Source: Doryteuthis pealeii | Lineage: Eukaryota; Mollusca; Cephalopoda; Myopsida; Loliginidae | Reading direction: 5' to 3' | Length of the DNA: 64,000 nucleotides | Assembly (NCBI GenBank): GCA_023376005.1 | Contig: CM042139.1 | Location: 143,153,664-143,217,663 of the forward strand | In this document: in pieces, positions 9,273 to 20,394 of the stretch | How positions within the stretch are numbered: the first letter of the stretch is position 1 | How the letters are laid out: every line of letters starts with the position of its first letter | Translations under genes and position numbers: made by a program | Notes under the pieces: model-generated | Database searches by the model: none | What the model was told of the DNA's origin: nothing | What the model saw: the letters and a program-made list of their open reading frames with translations, nothing else

Positions 9273-10160
9273 ATAGCAAAAGTACCTGGTCCATAACCGG
9301 ACTAAAAATGTTTTTGAGGAACACCAGGGAATGTGAGTGAGAAAAGGAGAAAACAGGAGTGAGAAAAGGAGAAAACAGGAGTAAGAAAGAGATTAAGAGG
9401 AAAATATCTAATCAAATTAAAAAAAATTTTTTTCAAACTCAGTCGTATTTATTTAGCATTCCCAGTTGATTTTTTTATTTGAGGTTATTGTTGTTTATGT
9501 AAATGGAGTTCAGAACCGTTTGAATTATGCAAATATCCCCAGTGGTTCAAAAGTAATGAGAATTTAAAGCCCCGAAATTGGGGGTACAAATGTGGACATG
9601 ATTTTGTTTCAAAAATATGTCAAAACACGGACCATTTAAAAAAAAGAAATTCAGTGATTTCTTCACCGTTTCTTTATTTTTGGAGCAATTTTGATAAAAT
9701 TTGGTATTCTTATATAAAATTGTATGTTCTTTCTGATTATGCACTACATGTACATGTATAGTATTAATTCAAATAAATAACACCACTGTGAAGAAAAATA
9801 AAACATTTATTGCAAAAACACGGACATAAAATGAGGGTTCAGTTTATTTTATGGTAGGAATTTACAAGGAAAAGTTAAGGATTACTGACTTTAAAACATA
9901 CTTTAAAAAAGTTAAAAAAAAAAAAAAAAAAAAAAGTAAATTTGTTGTTTGTGGAAATTTCCATAAAATATGATAATTATCAAATTTTTTTACGTGTGAA
10001 TCTGAAATTCTCATGCCAAAAATTAATGTTAAATAAATATTGGGTAAAACTTGCAAATCATACTCAAAATCCCATGATATTACAGGGTGACCCAGAAAAA
10101 ACAGAACCCAATTATTTATTTCCCCATTAAACTAACCCTAAGTTTTTTTCTCCAAAATTG
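9273..10160 (-). mobile_element. Degenerate Helitron-like 3' end and body
   Basis: At 9,277-9,305, read on the minus strand, a degenerate hairpin (CCGGTTATGGACCAGG) is followed by GTACTTTTGCTA at a TA-rich junction. It parallels the better end at 11,361-11,388, but the last G of CTAG is lost. The following 'accagggaatgtgagtgag' block also matches the block after 11,400. The downstream text to about 10,160 has poly-A and the 'ccattaaactaaccctaa' segment (about 10,124-10,141), without coding capacity. Confidence 0.45.
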
Positions 10161-10164
10161 AAAC

Positions 10165-11250
10165 GGACATAAAAAATAATTCAATTATTAAAAACACATA
10201 AAAGTTAAATATTTAGTAAGATTCTTATTTTATTTTCAACAGTATAAATATTTAAAAAATTGGACGAGAAATAAGCGATGAATTTAAACTTTATTGTGTG
10301 CATAAACAATGCCTACTAGGCCTGTCTCCTCGGCTAGGCATTCGTACGCCTGTCGGACAAATAAATTTGAGTTTTTTTTCTTCAAAATACAAATTTTCGA
10401 ATAAAAACCCAAAGCAGATAGCAATATTCACATTTTACACATCATATATCAAAATAATTCTGAAAGTTTCGAATTCTACACAAAGTGCGTCTTTTTCGCT
10501 AATCATCCTCATTTTGAACAAATAGTCTTGGAGTTTGCACTATTGTAATTTACTTCCATGGGTCATAGAAACAAAAAAAAAAGCTCCTTTTGTACTTCCA
10601 GGTTTCTTCTAATTGAATGCAAAATTTCAAGAATATTGATAAAGATTAGCCACTTAGATTTTCCAAAGAAATGTAGTGTAAAATGTATTCTTGGAAAAAA
10701 ATTCCTATCACGCATTTTCGGGGTTTTTTAAGCAAATACGTTTTTAATTCGCTGTAAAAAATTATTCAATTAATAAAAACACATAAAAATTACATATTTA
10801 GAGAGATTGTTTTATTTTATTCTCAACCATATGAATATTTTTAAGATTGAACAATAAATATACGAGAAATTGTGATTTTAAATTAATAAGGTCCGATTTG
10901 TGACGTCAGTTGACAGGGTGTTTTTACAACCGAAAGGCACGTAAATTCGAGGTTTTTCTTCAAAATCAAAACTTTCGGATCAAATGTCGAAGCACTTAAC
11001 AATCTTTAAATTTCACAAATTTTATAGGAAAATAATTTTGAAAGTCTCTAATTTTACAGAAAAAGTGCGTCTTTTTTGCGTCTTTCATATTTTTTAAACA
11101 AATAACCTTCAACTTCGCCCTCTCATATTTTCGTTTCCACGGATCCTAGAAAAAAAAAAAAAAAAAACATTTGTACTTCCAGGTGTCTTCTATTTGAGTG
11201 CAAAATTTCAAGAATATTGATAAAGATTACCTACTTTGATTTTGAAAAAC
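10165..11250 (+). repeat. Two tandem long family B units (about 550 bp each)
   Basis: Units at about 10,165-10,735 and 10,741-11,250 share the same order of blocks: 'aaaaattattcaatt', 'agattgttttatttta', 'aaagtgcgtctttttcgc', 'tacttccaggtttcttct' and 'ttcaagaatattgataaag'. Shorter family B units recur near 191, 405, 13,249, 13,378 and 13,600. A palindromic CRE sequence, TGACGTCA, lies in the second unit near 10,902. No open frame of note. Confidence 0.6.
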
Positions 11251-11252
11251 AA

Positions 11253-11360
11253 TAGCCCTGGTAATATTTAATGTGTATATATATTTACTTTGTCATTAAT
11301 TGTTTTATTTTAAGTTTCCTCCAGACATACAGATACACACAACTGCCCTTTATATATATA
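11253..11360 (+). repeat. Left flank of the Helitron-like insertion
   Basis: This 108-bp block ('gccctggtaatatttaatg' through 'acacaactgccctttata') recurs at 14,420-14,520 as part of an uninterrupted copy, which identifies it as the pre-insertion flank. Confidence 0.65.
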
Positions 11361-14008
11361 CTAGCTAAAGTACCCGGTCCATGACCGGACTAAAATGAAA
11401 TTTGGATCACCAGGGAGTGAGAGAGAAAGTGGAATACAGTAGTTAGAGAGGGGGTAAGAGGAAAATAATTCTTGAAACTAAAATCATTGAGAATTTGTAT
11501 ATTTCAGGATTTGTATTTTCTGTTTAATAGTTTAAAATTATTTCATATTATTATACAACAAATTGAAAGTATTCGTTTGTATATTTGTTTGCTATTGTTT
11601 TAAATTTTTTGTACATGACAACAATTCACATTTAGTTCTTAATTGCATGTTGAGTTTAAAAAGAAGCTGAGAATCAAAATTTAAATTCTTCGTATTGCAA
11701 TATCTATTTTTGCTAAAACTAAGATAGTATTATAGGGACCACCAATTGATCAGTTTAGGCCATCTTGAAAAAACGGAAATATTTTGTTATTATTTATAAT
11801 TAATTGATTTTTCATAGAATTTAAAAAAACTCTTATCGTAACTTGTTTTTTAGCTACGTTAATTTTCAGTTGATTTAACAGTGCAAAAATGAAAACATTG
11901 TTTTTCAATCATAATTTTCATTATTTCCGTAAGCTGAAAAAAGTTAAAAAATCATCAGGAGTTTATTTAATGTTTTTTCTTTCAAATGGAAAAATTTTTT
12001 TCAAGAAAATATTAATTTTTCTGCAAGTTTCATAATGTTAAATATAGGGGGGGGGGTTAAATTTCACAGGGTAAAATTGGTGGTAGCTAGTATTTTAAAA
12101 ACATTGTTTAAAAACGTTTTGGTGGACCTGATTATATGGACTCCCCCCCCCCACACCATCTATTTTTTTTCCTTCAGTTGATTATTATCGATTACACACC
12201 AATCTATCAGATTGAAAAAATTCTTAAAAGTTCTTTATTATTTGAGTATTCACGGGTGCTCATTTCCTCGTATAAGTTTATAGTAAATTGATCCCCCATA
12301 TCGGAACCGCTTGAACGGAACCCAAATTATTTATTTATTTTCCCATTAACTAACCCCCCTAACCCTAACCCCTACCCCCCCCCCCACCTAGTTAAAATTA
12401 AGTTTTATTACAAAATTTATATTAATTACAAAACATCAATTTTCATAAAAGTTCAAATGTCACCTATGAAATCTCTATTTAAACATGCCAATTTTTCAGA
12501 ACTGAAAAGTTGCACTATAAACTCAGCGATGTTTATTGACTTCACAATAAAGAGTAAAATCATAAAACTTAAATTTAATTTGTAAGGCAAATTCTGAGGA
12601 ATATTTTAAATTGTATTTTGAATAATAATTTAAATGTTGGTTGTTAGTTGTTTTGTTTTATCAACTTTTCGGGTAATTTACTAACGAATCATGTCATTTC
12701 GATAAACAAAGTGCTTACAATTTTTCGTACTTACATATAATTTTTTTTTTAAATGTTCCAATAACTGGATATTGTCAGATAAACTTGAAATAAATTTCGT
12801 CTTACAAATAATTGACTACTTATCTCCAGTCGGGCCTTCGACTAAAGATAAAACACCGGATTTTGTCCGTATTAGTAACCTTTGTTTTTTTGGGTTTTTT
12901 ATCGTGGTTTGAGAAAATAATTAGTTAACGAACAAAAGAAAAACAGTTTCTAAGGAAATTCGTCAATCTTATTGTTATTTTTAACCCTTTAAAACTCTAA
13001 ACATAAAAATTAATAAATAAATTAAAGAATTAAAAGTCATTTTATTTGAATGAAAATCTAGTTTAATTTATACAAATATGTAACCGTACTTACGACGTAA
13101 ACTGATTTTCATGATACTGTTATTTACGATTAAAAATATTTTTTAATAATGTAACCGTAAAGCGTGCATTTTGATTTTCTACAATTTTTATGCATTACAA
13201 AAATTAAAATTAAAATGAGTGTACTGTACAATTTAAGAATATGGACAAACTCGCTGTAAAAAATAATTTAATCTATAAAACACATACAAATTACATATTC
13301 AAGAGACTAAGAGATTCCGACTGCCTTATTCGTATTATCGCCTATTTATCGGCTATACGCAGTATTTTTTTTTTTTTAACTCGCTGTAAAAAAAAAAAAA
13401 TCTAAAAACACATACAAATTACATATTCAGAAAGACTATTTCATCTTATTACTAAAGATATAAATATTTTAAAGATTTGATTCTAAATAGGTAAGAGATT
13501 CCGATCTGACTGAGATAGACTGCACTGCACTATGATTATTGCGATACAAGCAGTGCAGTCTATATCAGTCAGATCGGAAGCCATTTTTTAATTTTTTAAC
13601 TCGCTGTAAAAAATGATTCAATTGATAAAAACTCACACAAATTACATATTTTGAAAGAGTATTTTCTTATCTTTCTAACGATATAAAAATTATTAAAGAT
13701 TGGACCATAAATTCGGAGCTGAACGGCTTAGACTGCAAAAATAATTAATTAAAATCAAAACTTCGCTGCTGTTATCGCTTTAACAATAAGCAGGCAGAGA
13801 CAATATTTTATTATCAGGAGGGGCTGATATACGGACAGTTCCGCAAATTGAGTGATTTTGGATTAATTAATCGATTAAATCCCTTAATCAGTAAAATTTG
13901 GAGTTTTTCTTAGTTAGAACGATATCAATGTGTATGCAAGATTTTGAATCTGAGTGACCTCCCGTTTTTTTGTTATACGTCGACACGTACATACCAAAAT
14001 CTCTGTTT

Positions 14009-14010
<2 letters not shown>
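11361..14010 (-). mobile_element. Helitron-like insertion of about 2.65 kb
   Basis: On the minus strand the 3' end has a CCGGTC-ATG-GACCGG hairpin (11,374-11,388), nine bases, then CTAG (11,361-11,364) at a T-rich target, the classic Helitron terminus. The far boundary is placed at about 14,010 because flank 14,042-14,135 continues the block that stands uninterrupted at 14,560-14,680. The body holds several family B units and the hairpin at 13,499-13,579. No Rep/helicase frame is visible, so it is non-autonomous. The expected 5' TC start is not clear, so a relative such as a Helentron is possible. Copies: the end at 40,503-40,530 (inverted) and 57,288 to about 59,960 (direct). Confidence 0.55.
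13499..13579 (+). ncRNA. Long near-perfect hairpin, precursor-miRNA-like
   Basis: Arms 13,499-13,528 and 13,550-13,579 pair over 30 positions with one mismatch (g at 13,514), around a 21-nt loop. The size fits a miRNA or small-RNA precursor, but a recent palindromic insertion in a transposable element gives the same structure. The direct copy at 59,439-59,468 and 59,490-59,519 is identical. No transcription evidence is available here. Confidence 0.35.
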
Positions 14011-14041
<31 letters not shown>

Positions 14042-14044
14042 GAT

Positions 14045-14085
<41 letters not shown>

Positions 14086-14093
14086 TTCCAAAA
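14011..14093. repeat. (TA)n(GATA)n compound microsatellite
   Basis: TA repeats from 14,011 are followed by about a dozen GATA units. A sister tract is at 14,528-14,623; both precede 'aatttccaaaatgcccttc'-type sequence. Confidence 0.9.
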
Positions 14094-14129
14094 TTCCCTT
14101 CTTGCCAACAACACTAAAAGATTTCTTTA

Positions 14130-14418
14130 AATTAAAATGTCAGCGTTTTTCAGCTAAATGCTGTAATGCTAATTTATTTAAAAATTTGTGACAGTTGTTT
14201 TGTATTAAGTTGAAATGAGAATACTGAAAAAAAAAGATATTCTAAAAGTGGGGGGTAAAATATTTACTGGTCGATAAAAACCTGGGGGTGGCTGTAAAAT
14301 ATCACTTTCATATCACATTAACTTGTTGGGAAAAACATTTTCAAACAGCCAAGGAGTTCATAACTATTACAGTTCACATTTTGAGCAATAAAATCTTCAT
14401 TATTTTTGCTCAAAAACT
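14130..14418. other. Spacer between the filled and empty repeat copies
   Basis: AT-rich DNA with a short G run (about 14,250); no gene or recognised element. Confidence 0.4.
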
Positions 14419-14419
14419 T

Positions 14420-14522
14420 AGCCCTGGTAATATTTAATGTGTATAATATTTACTTTGTCGTTAATTGTTTTATTTTCGAAGTTTCCTCCAGACATACAGA
14501 TACACACAACTGCCCTTATATT

Positions 14523-14569
<47 letters not shown>

Positions 14570-14587
14570 TAGATAGATATATATAAT

Positions 14588-14624
<37 letters not shown>

Positions 14625-14680
14625 TTCCAAAATGCCCTTCTTGCCAACAACATTTAAAGATTTTTTAAATTAAAAGATAA
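14420..14680 (+). repeat. Uninterrupted (empty-site) copy of the flank repeat
   Basis: It contains in one piece the block seen at 11,253-11,360 and the block seen at 14,042-14,135, joined by a TA/GATA tract (14,528-14,623). This is what the locus around the Helitron-like insertion would look like without the insertion. Confidence 0.6.
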
Positions 14681-14879
14681 AAAATGATACTTTCGTTACT
14701 AAAAATTCAACGAATTTGCTCAAATTGAAAAACAAAATGAATATCATTTATATTTATATATTATCAAGTCGTGCTGACAGCACAGATATCCATGGCAGGT
14801 CCTTTGTATATTCAGAAAGTATTTGAAACCAAAGCTACATTTACAAAGACAGAAAATATGATGAATGAAACATTAATTT

Positions 14880-15190
14880 CCTTTAAATAGTCTCCTTGGC
14901 ATCAACACATTTATTCTAGCAAGTTTCCATTTATTGAAGCACCTCTGAAAAATGTATTGAAACTAAAGCTATATTTACAAAAATAATGAAAAGAAAAAAG
15001 CGTTAATTCATCTCTTCTTATAAGTCCCCTTGGCACAGCAATTCCATCAAGTTTTCCATTTGTTGAAGCTCCTCTGAAACTGCACCATCATATTTCTTTC
15101 AATATCTTCAAATCTTATCCTTCAGATATATTTTCCATTTTTGGCTAGAAAAAATCCCAGAGCTAGGTCTAGTGAATATGGAGGATAATG
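14880..15190 (-). pseudogene. Mariner-like transposase remnant, C-terminal parts
   Basis: On the minus strand near 15,185-15,143 the codons read PPYSLDLALGFF, close to the mariner catalytic-domain segment that follows the second aspartate (a PPYSPDLAP-type motif). Downstream, near 15,080-15,025, and again near 14,960-14,885, the sequence around 'ttcaa(c/t)aaatggaaa' matches the tryptophan-containing segment near the mariner C terminus. Two such tails suggest a partial duplication. Stops and frameshifts abound. A copy lies at about 60,835-61,144. The small plus-strand frames here are antisense noise. Confidence 0.55.
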
Positions 15191-16149
15191 CATTTGCACA
15201 TTCTTGTTTTAGAATTGCAATGATAAGTGGATTCATCCTTAACAAGAATTCTTTGTTTACACCAGAGTCTCATCAGAGGATTGCCACAGGAAAAAGAACT
15301 ACAATAGCAATTGCAATTTTAAAATTTTGTACCCACAAAAAAATGTTTTTACATTCTTGTTTAACAAAATTATATTCATAAAGTATTAGAACAGTCTTAA
15401 TATCTTTTTTTTTAATTGGCACTGACTCATCTAGACACTTCACTTTACAGTAAGTTAGTCAGCTATGAACAAGTTTTCATTCAAATTTTTTTTTTAAATT
15501 CAAAGCTTCATTCTCAATACTTTTTGAACACAACAAGCAAAAAACAGCTGACTGTGTCCATTTTCAATGTTTTGAATCAGTCTTCTTTCACTAAGATAGC
15601 TTCATCGTAGAGCGTTCAGCTGATACAGACAATAAGCCACTCCACTGACTTGCTACATAAATTATTGATATTTAGGGGGACCAATTTTCCGCGATCACGG
15701 AATCGCGGACGGAATCGCGGAATCGTTAATCTGAAACGGAATCTGAGATTTTAATGAAAATTTTCAATAATAAATTGATTTTTGGGGGTTTCAAATTTTT
15801 GTTTTTAATTCTTTCAAAATTTGACTATCTCACCGATTTTTTTGTTTAAACGTTTTAATAAATAAGAATATAACATAACCTAGTTATTTTCTTTAAAATT
15901 GATTTTACAAATATGAGTATTTTTCCTTTTAAGATCCGAAAAAGAATTAAGAGCAAAAGTTTTACCTAAAAAAAGAAAAGTGGGTCGTAGATTTTCTGAT
16001 GAAATTGATTAGTCTTATTTTTTTCTAAGAAAGAGATGAAAGTCGGTCAGTCCTCATAAAGTGGAAATGGGAAGGTAGACATGTAGAAATTGGAATGGGG
16101 AGATACTAAGATCAAAAAGTTTAACAAATTCATTTCCTTGATGTATATT

Positions 16150-16432
16150 TACCTCATACCCCACTTGTATGGGTTAGGCACAAGGCCCTATTAACGTGAG
16201 ACCACCCATAATCCGAGACTTATGGGTGGCAGGTGGAAAAATTGCGTCAATCCTGTCGGCATGCCACATCAAGGAGGTGCGCCTCAGGCGCTGGGCAATA
16301 AACCCAGCCCTTCCCCTTTAAATCAATGGGGAAGGTATTGCCTGGGGAGATAGCCCCCTGGGATCGACACTTATAATTTAACCTCTGGCAGGGTCCAGCG
16401 GCAAAAACTCACTGGACCCGGCTGAAGCCCGT
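16150..16432. repeat. GC-rich repeat nested in the hAT element
   Basis: Composition rises sharply compared with its surroundings ('gagaccacccataatccgag', 'gataccccctgggatcgac'-like blocks, 'cactggacccggctgaagcc'). It separates the hAT left end from the transposase fragment and may be a nested insertion, perhaps the 5' region of a retroelement. The identity is not recognised. A copy is at 62,105-62,390. Confidence 0.45.
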
Positions 16433-16555
16433 TTGATTTTTTACAAATTCCAAGTAAAAGCTTCTAAACAACTTGTAACCTTGTTTATAAATATGATGAA
16501 AGAAAAGTAAATGCTACTATCACGTGACCATACAATTTAGAAATAAAGAAAAAAC

Positions 16556-17097
16556 TTGTATACTGGTACATCAAAATCAACATTTGATGTAGAAATAGAC
16601 TGTCTTCTGTCTGAACTAGAAAATACAAAGAGGGAGAGAGTTATCTCAAATTTCCAAGATTTGTTCAGCACATCTTTTTCAAAACTGAATAAATACCTGG
16701 ATGCTCACCCTGTATATAACTTTTACAAGGTATCTCGTCTGTTTGATCCTAGACATCTACCTTGTATAAGCCATGACATTGATAGTTTTGCAGACATTAA
16801 GAACTTGCAAGATCCTTCTACTGATCTTCTCGAAGAATTCCAAATTTATGTGAATTACCAAGATGACTTAACATCCCAGCATTTTTGAATGCAAATAAGA
16901 GTAGATTTCCCCTTCTGGAACAGATTACCAATAAGGTCATATGGATGCCTGTTACCAGTTAAGATATTGAACATTCATTTTCTCAATATAAACATTTACT
17001 AAATAAACAACGTGAAAGTCTTACCCCTGAAAACACCAAGCAACTTATAATGTTGTATTACAATGGAGATTTAGAAAAGAGATTTGAAGATTGCTAA
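16556..17097 (+). pseudogene. hAT transposase C-terminal fragment, broken
   Basis: A 110-codon frame (16,556-16,888) reads 'SRLFDPRHLPCISHDIDSF' and similar. After a one-base frameshift near 16,885 the text continues as 'FLNANKSRFPLLEQITNKV' and then 'DIEHSFSQYKHLLNKQRESL' with 'LIMLYYNGDLEKRFEDC' at the end (stop 17,095-17,097). The last part matches the hAT dimerisation domain (an 'E-x-SFS-xYK' core and a 'YNGD' end). An in-frame stop (TAA after VTS) lies just before it. At least two lesions make it a pseudogene. The copy at 62,513-63,053 carries the same lesions and one more indel. Confidence 0.7.
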
Positions 17098-17794
17098 TTT
17101 CTTTATTTGGGAAATATCCAATTTTAAATTTCATGAGTATTTCAACTTGAGATAAGTTTTTTAATTTAAATTTGAATTAATATGTTAAATTTGGTTTTTA
17201 TATTTTATTACAAGAAAGATTATTTATGGTTTAATTCCTGTTTTGTCAAATTTTAGTCAAAATGTTTGACTTTCTCAGATATTTATTGTTGAGATTCAAG
17301 TTATTTGCCGTTGATTCTTTAAATGTGATTTTTCTGTTAATTTTAATATTGCGAATCAATGATTATAAATCAAACTGGATCCCTTTACTTAAAAACACAA
17401 AACAATCTAAATGTGTTCTTCCTTAAAGAAGGAAGCTCTGATTAAAAGTTCTACTCAAAGATAATTATGCACTGCAACATTTCATTGTTTAGTCATGTTA
17501 CAGATTTATTTTTAAATATAATTTATTTGGACTTTCATTTCACAATTTCAAAAAAATTGTAGACATTTGCTATTTCTTTATATGTAATAAAACTTTGAAT
17601 TATACTTTTGTTTTCAGTTTTAATAATTATAGCAAATTTTATTTCAATTTTTTCATAAATACTATAAAAATGGGAATTACCAAAAGTGGAAACGGAAAAA
17701 AACGGAATTGACTAAAAGTGGAAACGGAATTTAGAAAAATTTGAAACAGAAAATCGGGGCCCTATATATTATACTAAAAAAATTTGCAAAAATC

Positions 17795-18190
17795 TAGATT
17801 GACTGATTTAATGGCATATCAACTTATCTAGGATTATTTTATGCCTAGAGGTTAGGAATCACATTCATTCTATGTTCCTATTTACATTATTTGTGTAGTT
17901 GTTTTCTTAAGTATTTTTTGCACACGGCCTATTGAATATGAATAATTTTTAGACATTTTGACCCATAGATGGGACACTAGCAGGTACTACCACTTCAGCT
18001 CAGTGGACCTGGAAGTAATGACAAGAAAAGGGTAATCCACACTACAAGAACCAGAGCCTCACCATCAGATGCAGTTTTGTGTCAAATCCAGGACACCACT
18101 ATTTGGTTGGGTGGGGTGAGGGTCTTACCTCTCTGCGGAGATATAGTTAGCATATTGTAAGCCCTGCTGATATAGCAGGGGAAAATCTTT
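17795..18190 (+). repeat. Family A repeat, 5' half plus truncated 3' end
   Basis: It starts with 'gattgactgatttaatggc', then 'gattattttatgcctag', the leader also seen at 24,960-25,080. It then has 'acccatagatgggacact' and 'gtactaccacttcagc', and jumps to the 3' block 'ctctctgcggagatat'. The middle blocks of the long copy (7,410-7,862) are absent. It is partly repeated at 63,765-64,000, where the window ends. Confidence 0.6.
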
Positions 18191-18213
18191 AATTAAAAAT
18201 ATATCCTGAAATA

Positions 18214-18734
18214 TACTGTAATTATTTTATGAATAATATGCATTTAAACCTAAAAGCTAGAGGTGCGTATTAAACATAAAACTAAATATTACCCTTCTTT
18301 TTGGACATACGTGTTGGCACATTCAGGATGACATGACCAAAAGTAGGTTATATCTATAGTCAAAGTAACTAATGAGTAACAAAACACTTTTGTTTTATAC
18401 ACTGAGGAGAATAGTCCACTGGAATGTGTCTTTCTTTATAATTTGTTTCTTCTATTGCTAACTTATTTTCACAAAAGTGTTTTTATATTTTCGTGTGAAC
18501 ATGTTCTTGCTTTGCTCTAAATACTGTAAATTTTGAGTTTGAAACATTATATAAAGTTAAACTACATAAATTCTTATCTATAGTCGATACAAAGCAGATA
18601 AAAAAAAATTCAACATATAAACCTAGCTGCTACAAATTCAAAAAGTCAATGGTTGTATCATACACAAGGTTTTTTTTACAAAAATTTCATAGCTAAAAGT
18701 TACAGGTGCATGTTATGCATGACTAATTACGGTA
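18214..18734. mobile_element. pogo/Tigger-like MITE with about 45-bp inverted ends
   Basis: The left end 'tactgtaattattttatg' pairs with the reverse complement of 'gactaattacggta' at the right end, and the match continues through 'acctaaaagcta' on one side and 'agctaaaagttac' on the other. No transposase frame. A diverged relative lies in the opposite direction at 1,654-2,030. Confidence 0.45.
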
Positions 18735-19429
18735 ACCAGTAAGAAATATTAATCAAATTATTTATGAAAAAGGAAATTGCATTCATATTACAATTTACAT
18801 TTATTAGGAGTTAAGATTTTATTTAGTTTACTAACTGCAACTCCGTAAACCCAAGAATTGGTTCTGACTCAGACTCCGCAGCTCTATTCATTATACAAAC
18901 ATAATAGAAAAAACAAGTTTTTAATCCAAAATAAATAGAATTGAATATAAGTTAGCCAGATTAAGTTAAAATAAATAGAGAATAATGATAGTCATTTTTC
19001 TTTAGTCACATTACAAAAGCCACTGAGCTAACGAATGTAAGCTTAAAACCATCAACAATGACTTTTAGCAAAATACTAACATATAAAATGATTTGAAAAA
19101 AATAAAAATAAAAAAGAAATAAAAAAACAAGGCAGACCACAAGCTGTGGTGTTTATGCTGAATTTGTCAAATATATGTCACAGCCTTAGAAACCAAATCA
19201 TGTAGCAGAGTTAATAGAAAAAAAATATGCATTTGTTTCATTAGTGAATCAATTATTCCTTTCATATAAAATAAGACTGCAGCACAATGAATGCCATGTA
19301 TAACGTTATGGTCATTCTAGAAATGAAAAAATGGAAAAGGTTAGCATATTTTTCTGGGACAAGCCTGGTGGGGCTAATATTACATAATGAATGGATAGGC
19401 AGAGCCTATCAGTATAGAGTAGTTTAAAA
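18735..19429. other. Non-coding AT-rich stretch
   Basis: No exon signature or repeat boundary that I can support; short A-rich runs near 19,080-19,130. Confidence 0.45.
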
Positions 19430-19555
19430 TTAACGGTTTACTGGTGGGAAAATGTCAACCTCATGGTCATCTGGAACAAGGTTGTACATTGGTTTTAGAG
19501 GACCAGGCGACACAGGTAAAGTAGAGTTAGAATTTAGTAGAGTTGAGACAGTGGT
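19430..19555 (-). CDS. Weak candidate terminal exon
   Basis: On the minus strand a possible acceptor, 'catctgcattcag', is followed by about 41 codons that end at a stop (19,430-19,432). The tail reads PVSPGPLKPMYNLVPDDHE, with a codon pattern more like a real proline-rich C terminus than like the repeats around it. The frame stays open upstream to 19,714, and another frame just upstream has a hydrophobic, membrane-helix-like run. The acceptor has a poor pyrimidine tract. The product is not recognised. Confidence 0.3.
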   Translation of the reverse strand, partial: TTVSTLLNSNSTLPVSPGPLKPMYNLVPDDHEVDIFPPVNR

Positions 19556-19714
19556 CTGAATGCAGATGTATTTTCTATCTCTGCTCATGCATATGCATAT
19601 TGAAAAGGTATTTAGGAGAAGGAGGGAGGACGAAAGTGAATGTCTCCATGTTATTTTGTGATTAAAGAACATAAGATGGAACTCAGAGAGAGACACTCCA
19701 GCTAAAAGAGACAT

Positions 19715-20390
19715 GCAACTAATACGAAGAACAGAAACCCGATAGAAGCAAACATTAGAAGTGAATAAAAACCTGGTATATTACACTAATAACTTATTAT
19801 TGGTGGCCATTTTTTTTCTACACTAATACTCTGCTACCATAAATAAGTTGTGAAGTTGTCCACATGGATTACAGAGGCAAGTGAATGGTTTCCCTGTGAA
19901 CAAACCACTAGCGGCTTTTAAGGGTGAAGCCACTTCTAATCAACTAGTGGGACAGGCTGATTCAACAACATTTGCTAGCTAAGGGTTCAGTCCTTGGCAG
20001 GATCAGCATAAACAATCTCACAACAGTCATATGAAAGGTAGAAGAGAAGAGCATGGTTAAGAAGAATGATGACCACACATTGTACATTTGGTGAGAAACC
20101 ACCCTACAGCGATGGTTAACAAGTTCATCTAAGGTAAGTAAAATATATCTTAAAGAAAAGGTGATATGATTTACATTTAATGATTCAAAAACAAACATTA
20201 GGCTTGAATTAGTCAAGCTCTGTAATTATGCCCAGAGAAACTTCTGTTGTTAGACAAGTTCTTATAGAACTAGTACTTACTTCTAAAAAAAAAAAACTTT
20301 ACCCTGATCTATCAACGCAGAGTCACCTTATACGAACTAAATGACAAATTAACTCTCTCACAGAAAACTTTAATATTATATTTGCAGTGA
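19715..20390. other. Non-coding stretch, no supported gene
   Basis: A lone strong donor-like GTAAGT occurs at 20,134, but no convincing exon precedes it. Confidence 0.4.
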
Positions 20391-20394
20391 TGAT

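Larger units (their letters stand above)
15673..17764 (+). mobile_element. hAT-type DNA transposon remnant
   Basis: The left end, TAGGGGGACCAATTTTCCG (15,673), and the right end, read inwards as TAGGGCCCCGATTTTCTG (17,764), form imperfect terminal inverted repeats in the hAT style. Subterminal motifs 'ggaatcgcgga' (left) and 'gtggaaacgga' (right) recur in tandem. The interior encodes a transposase C-terminal fragment (16,556-17,097). I could not confirm an 8-bp target duplication in the AT-rich flanks. The second copy, 61,629-63,730, has the right end as TAGGGCCCCCGATTTTCTG, slightly closer to the left end. Confidence 0.6.

Noticed and set aside
13571..13580. AGATCGGAAG, identical to the start of a common sequencing adapter
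   Set aside because: The match is ten bases only and belongs to the pairing arm of a hairpin present in both copies; the next bases differ from the adapter.
14418..14630. Minus-strand frame rich in Tyr-Ile-Leu-Ser
   Set aside because: It is a translation of the TA/GATA microsatellite.
20108..20131. 24-bp microexon candidate before GTAAGT
   Set aside because: The acceptor lacks a pyrimidine tract and the eight codons have no supporting neighbour exon.
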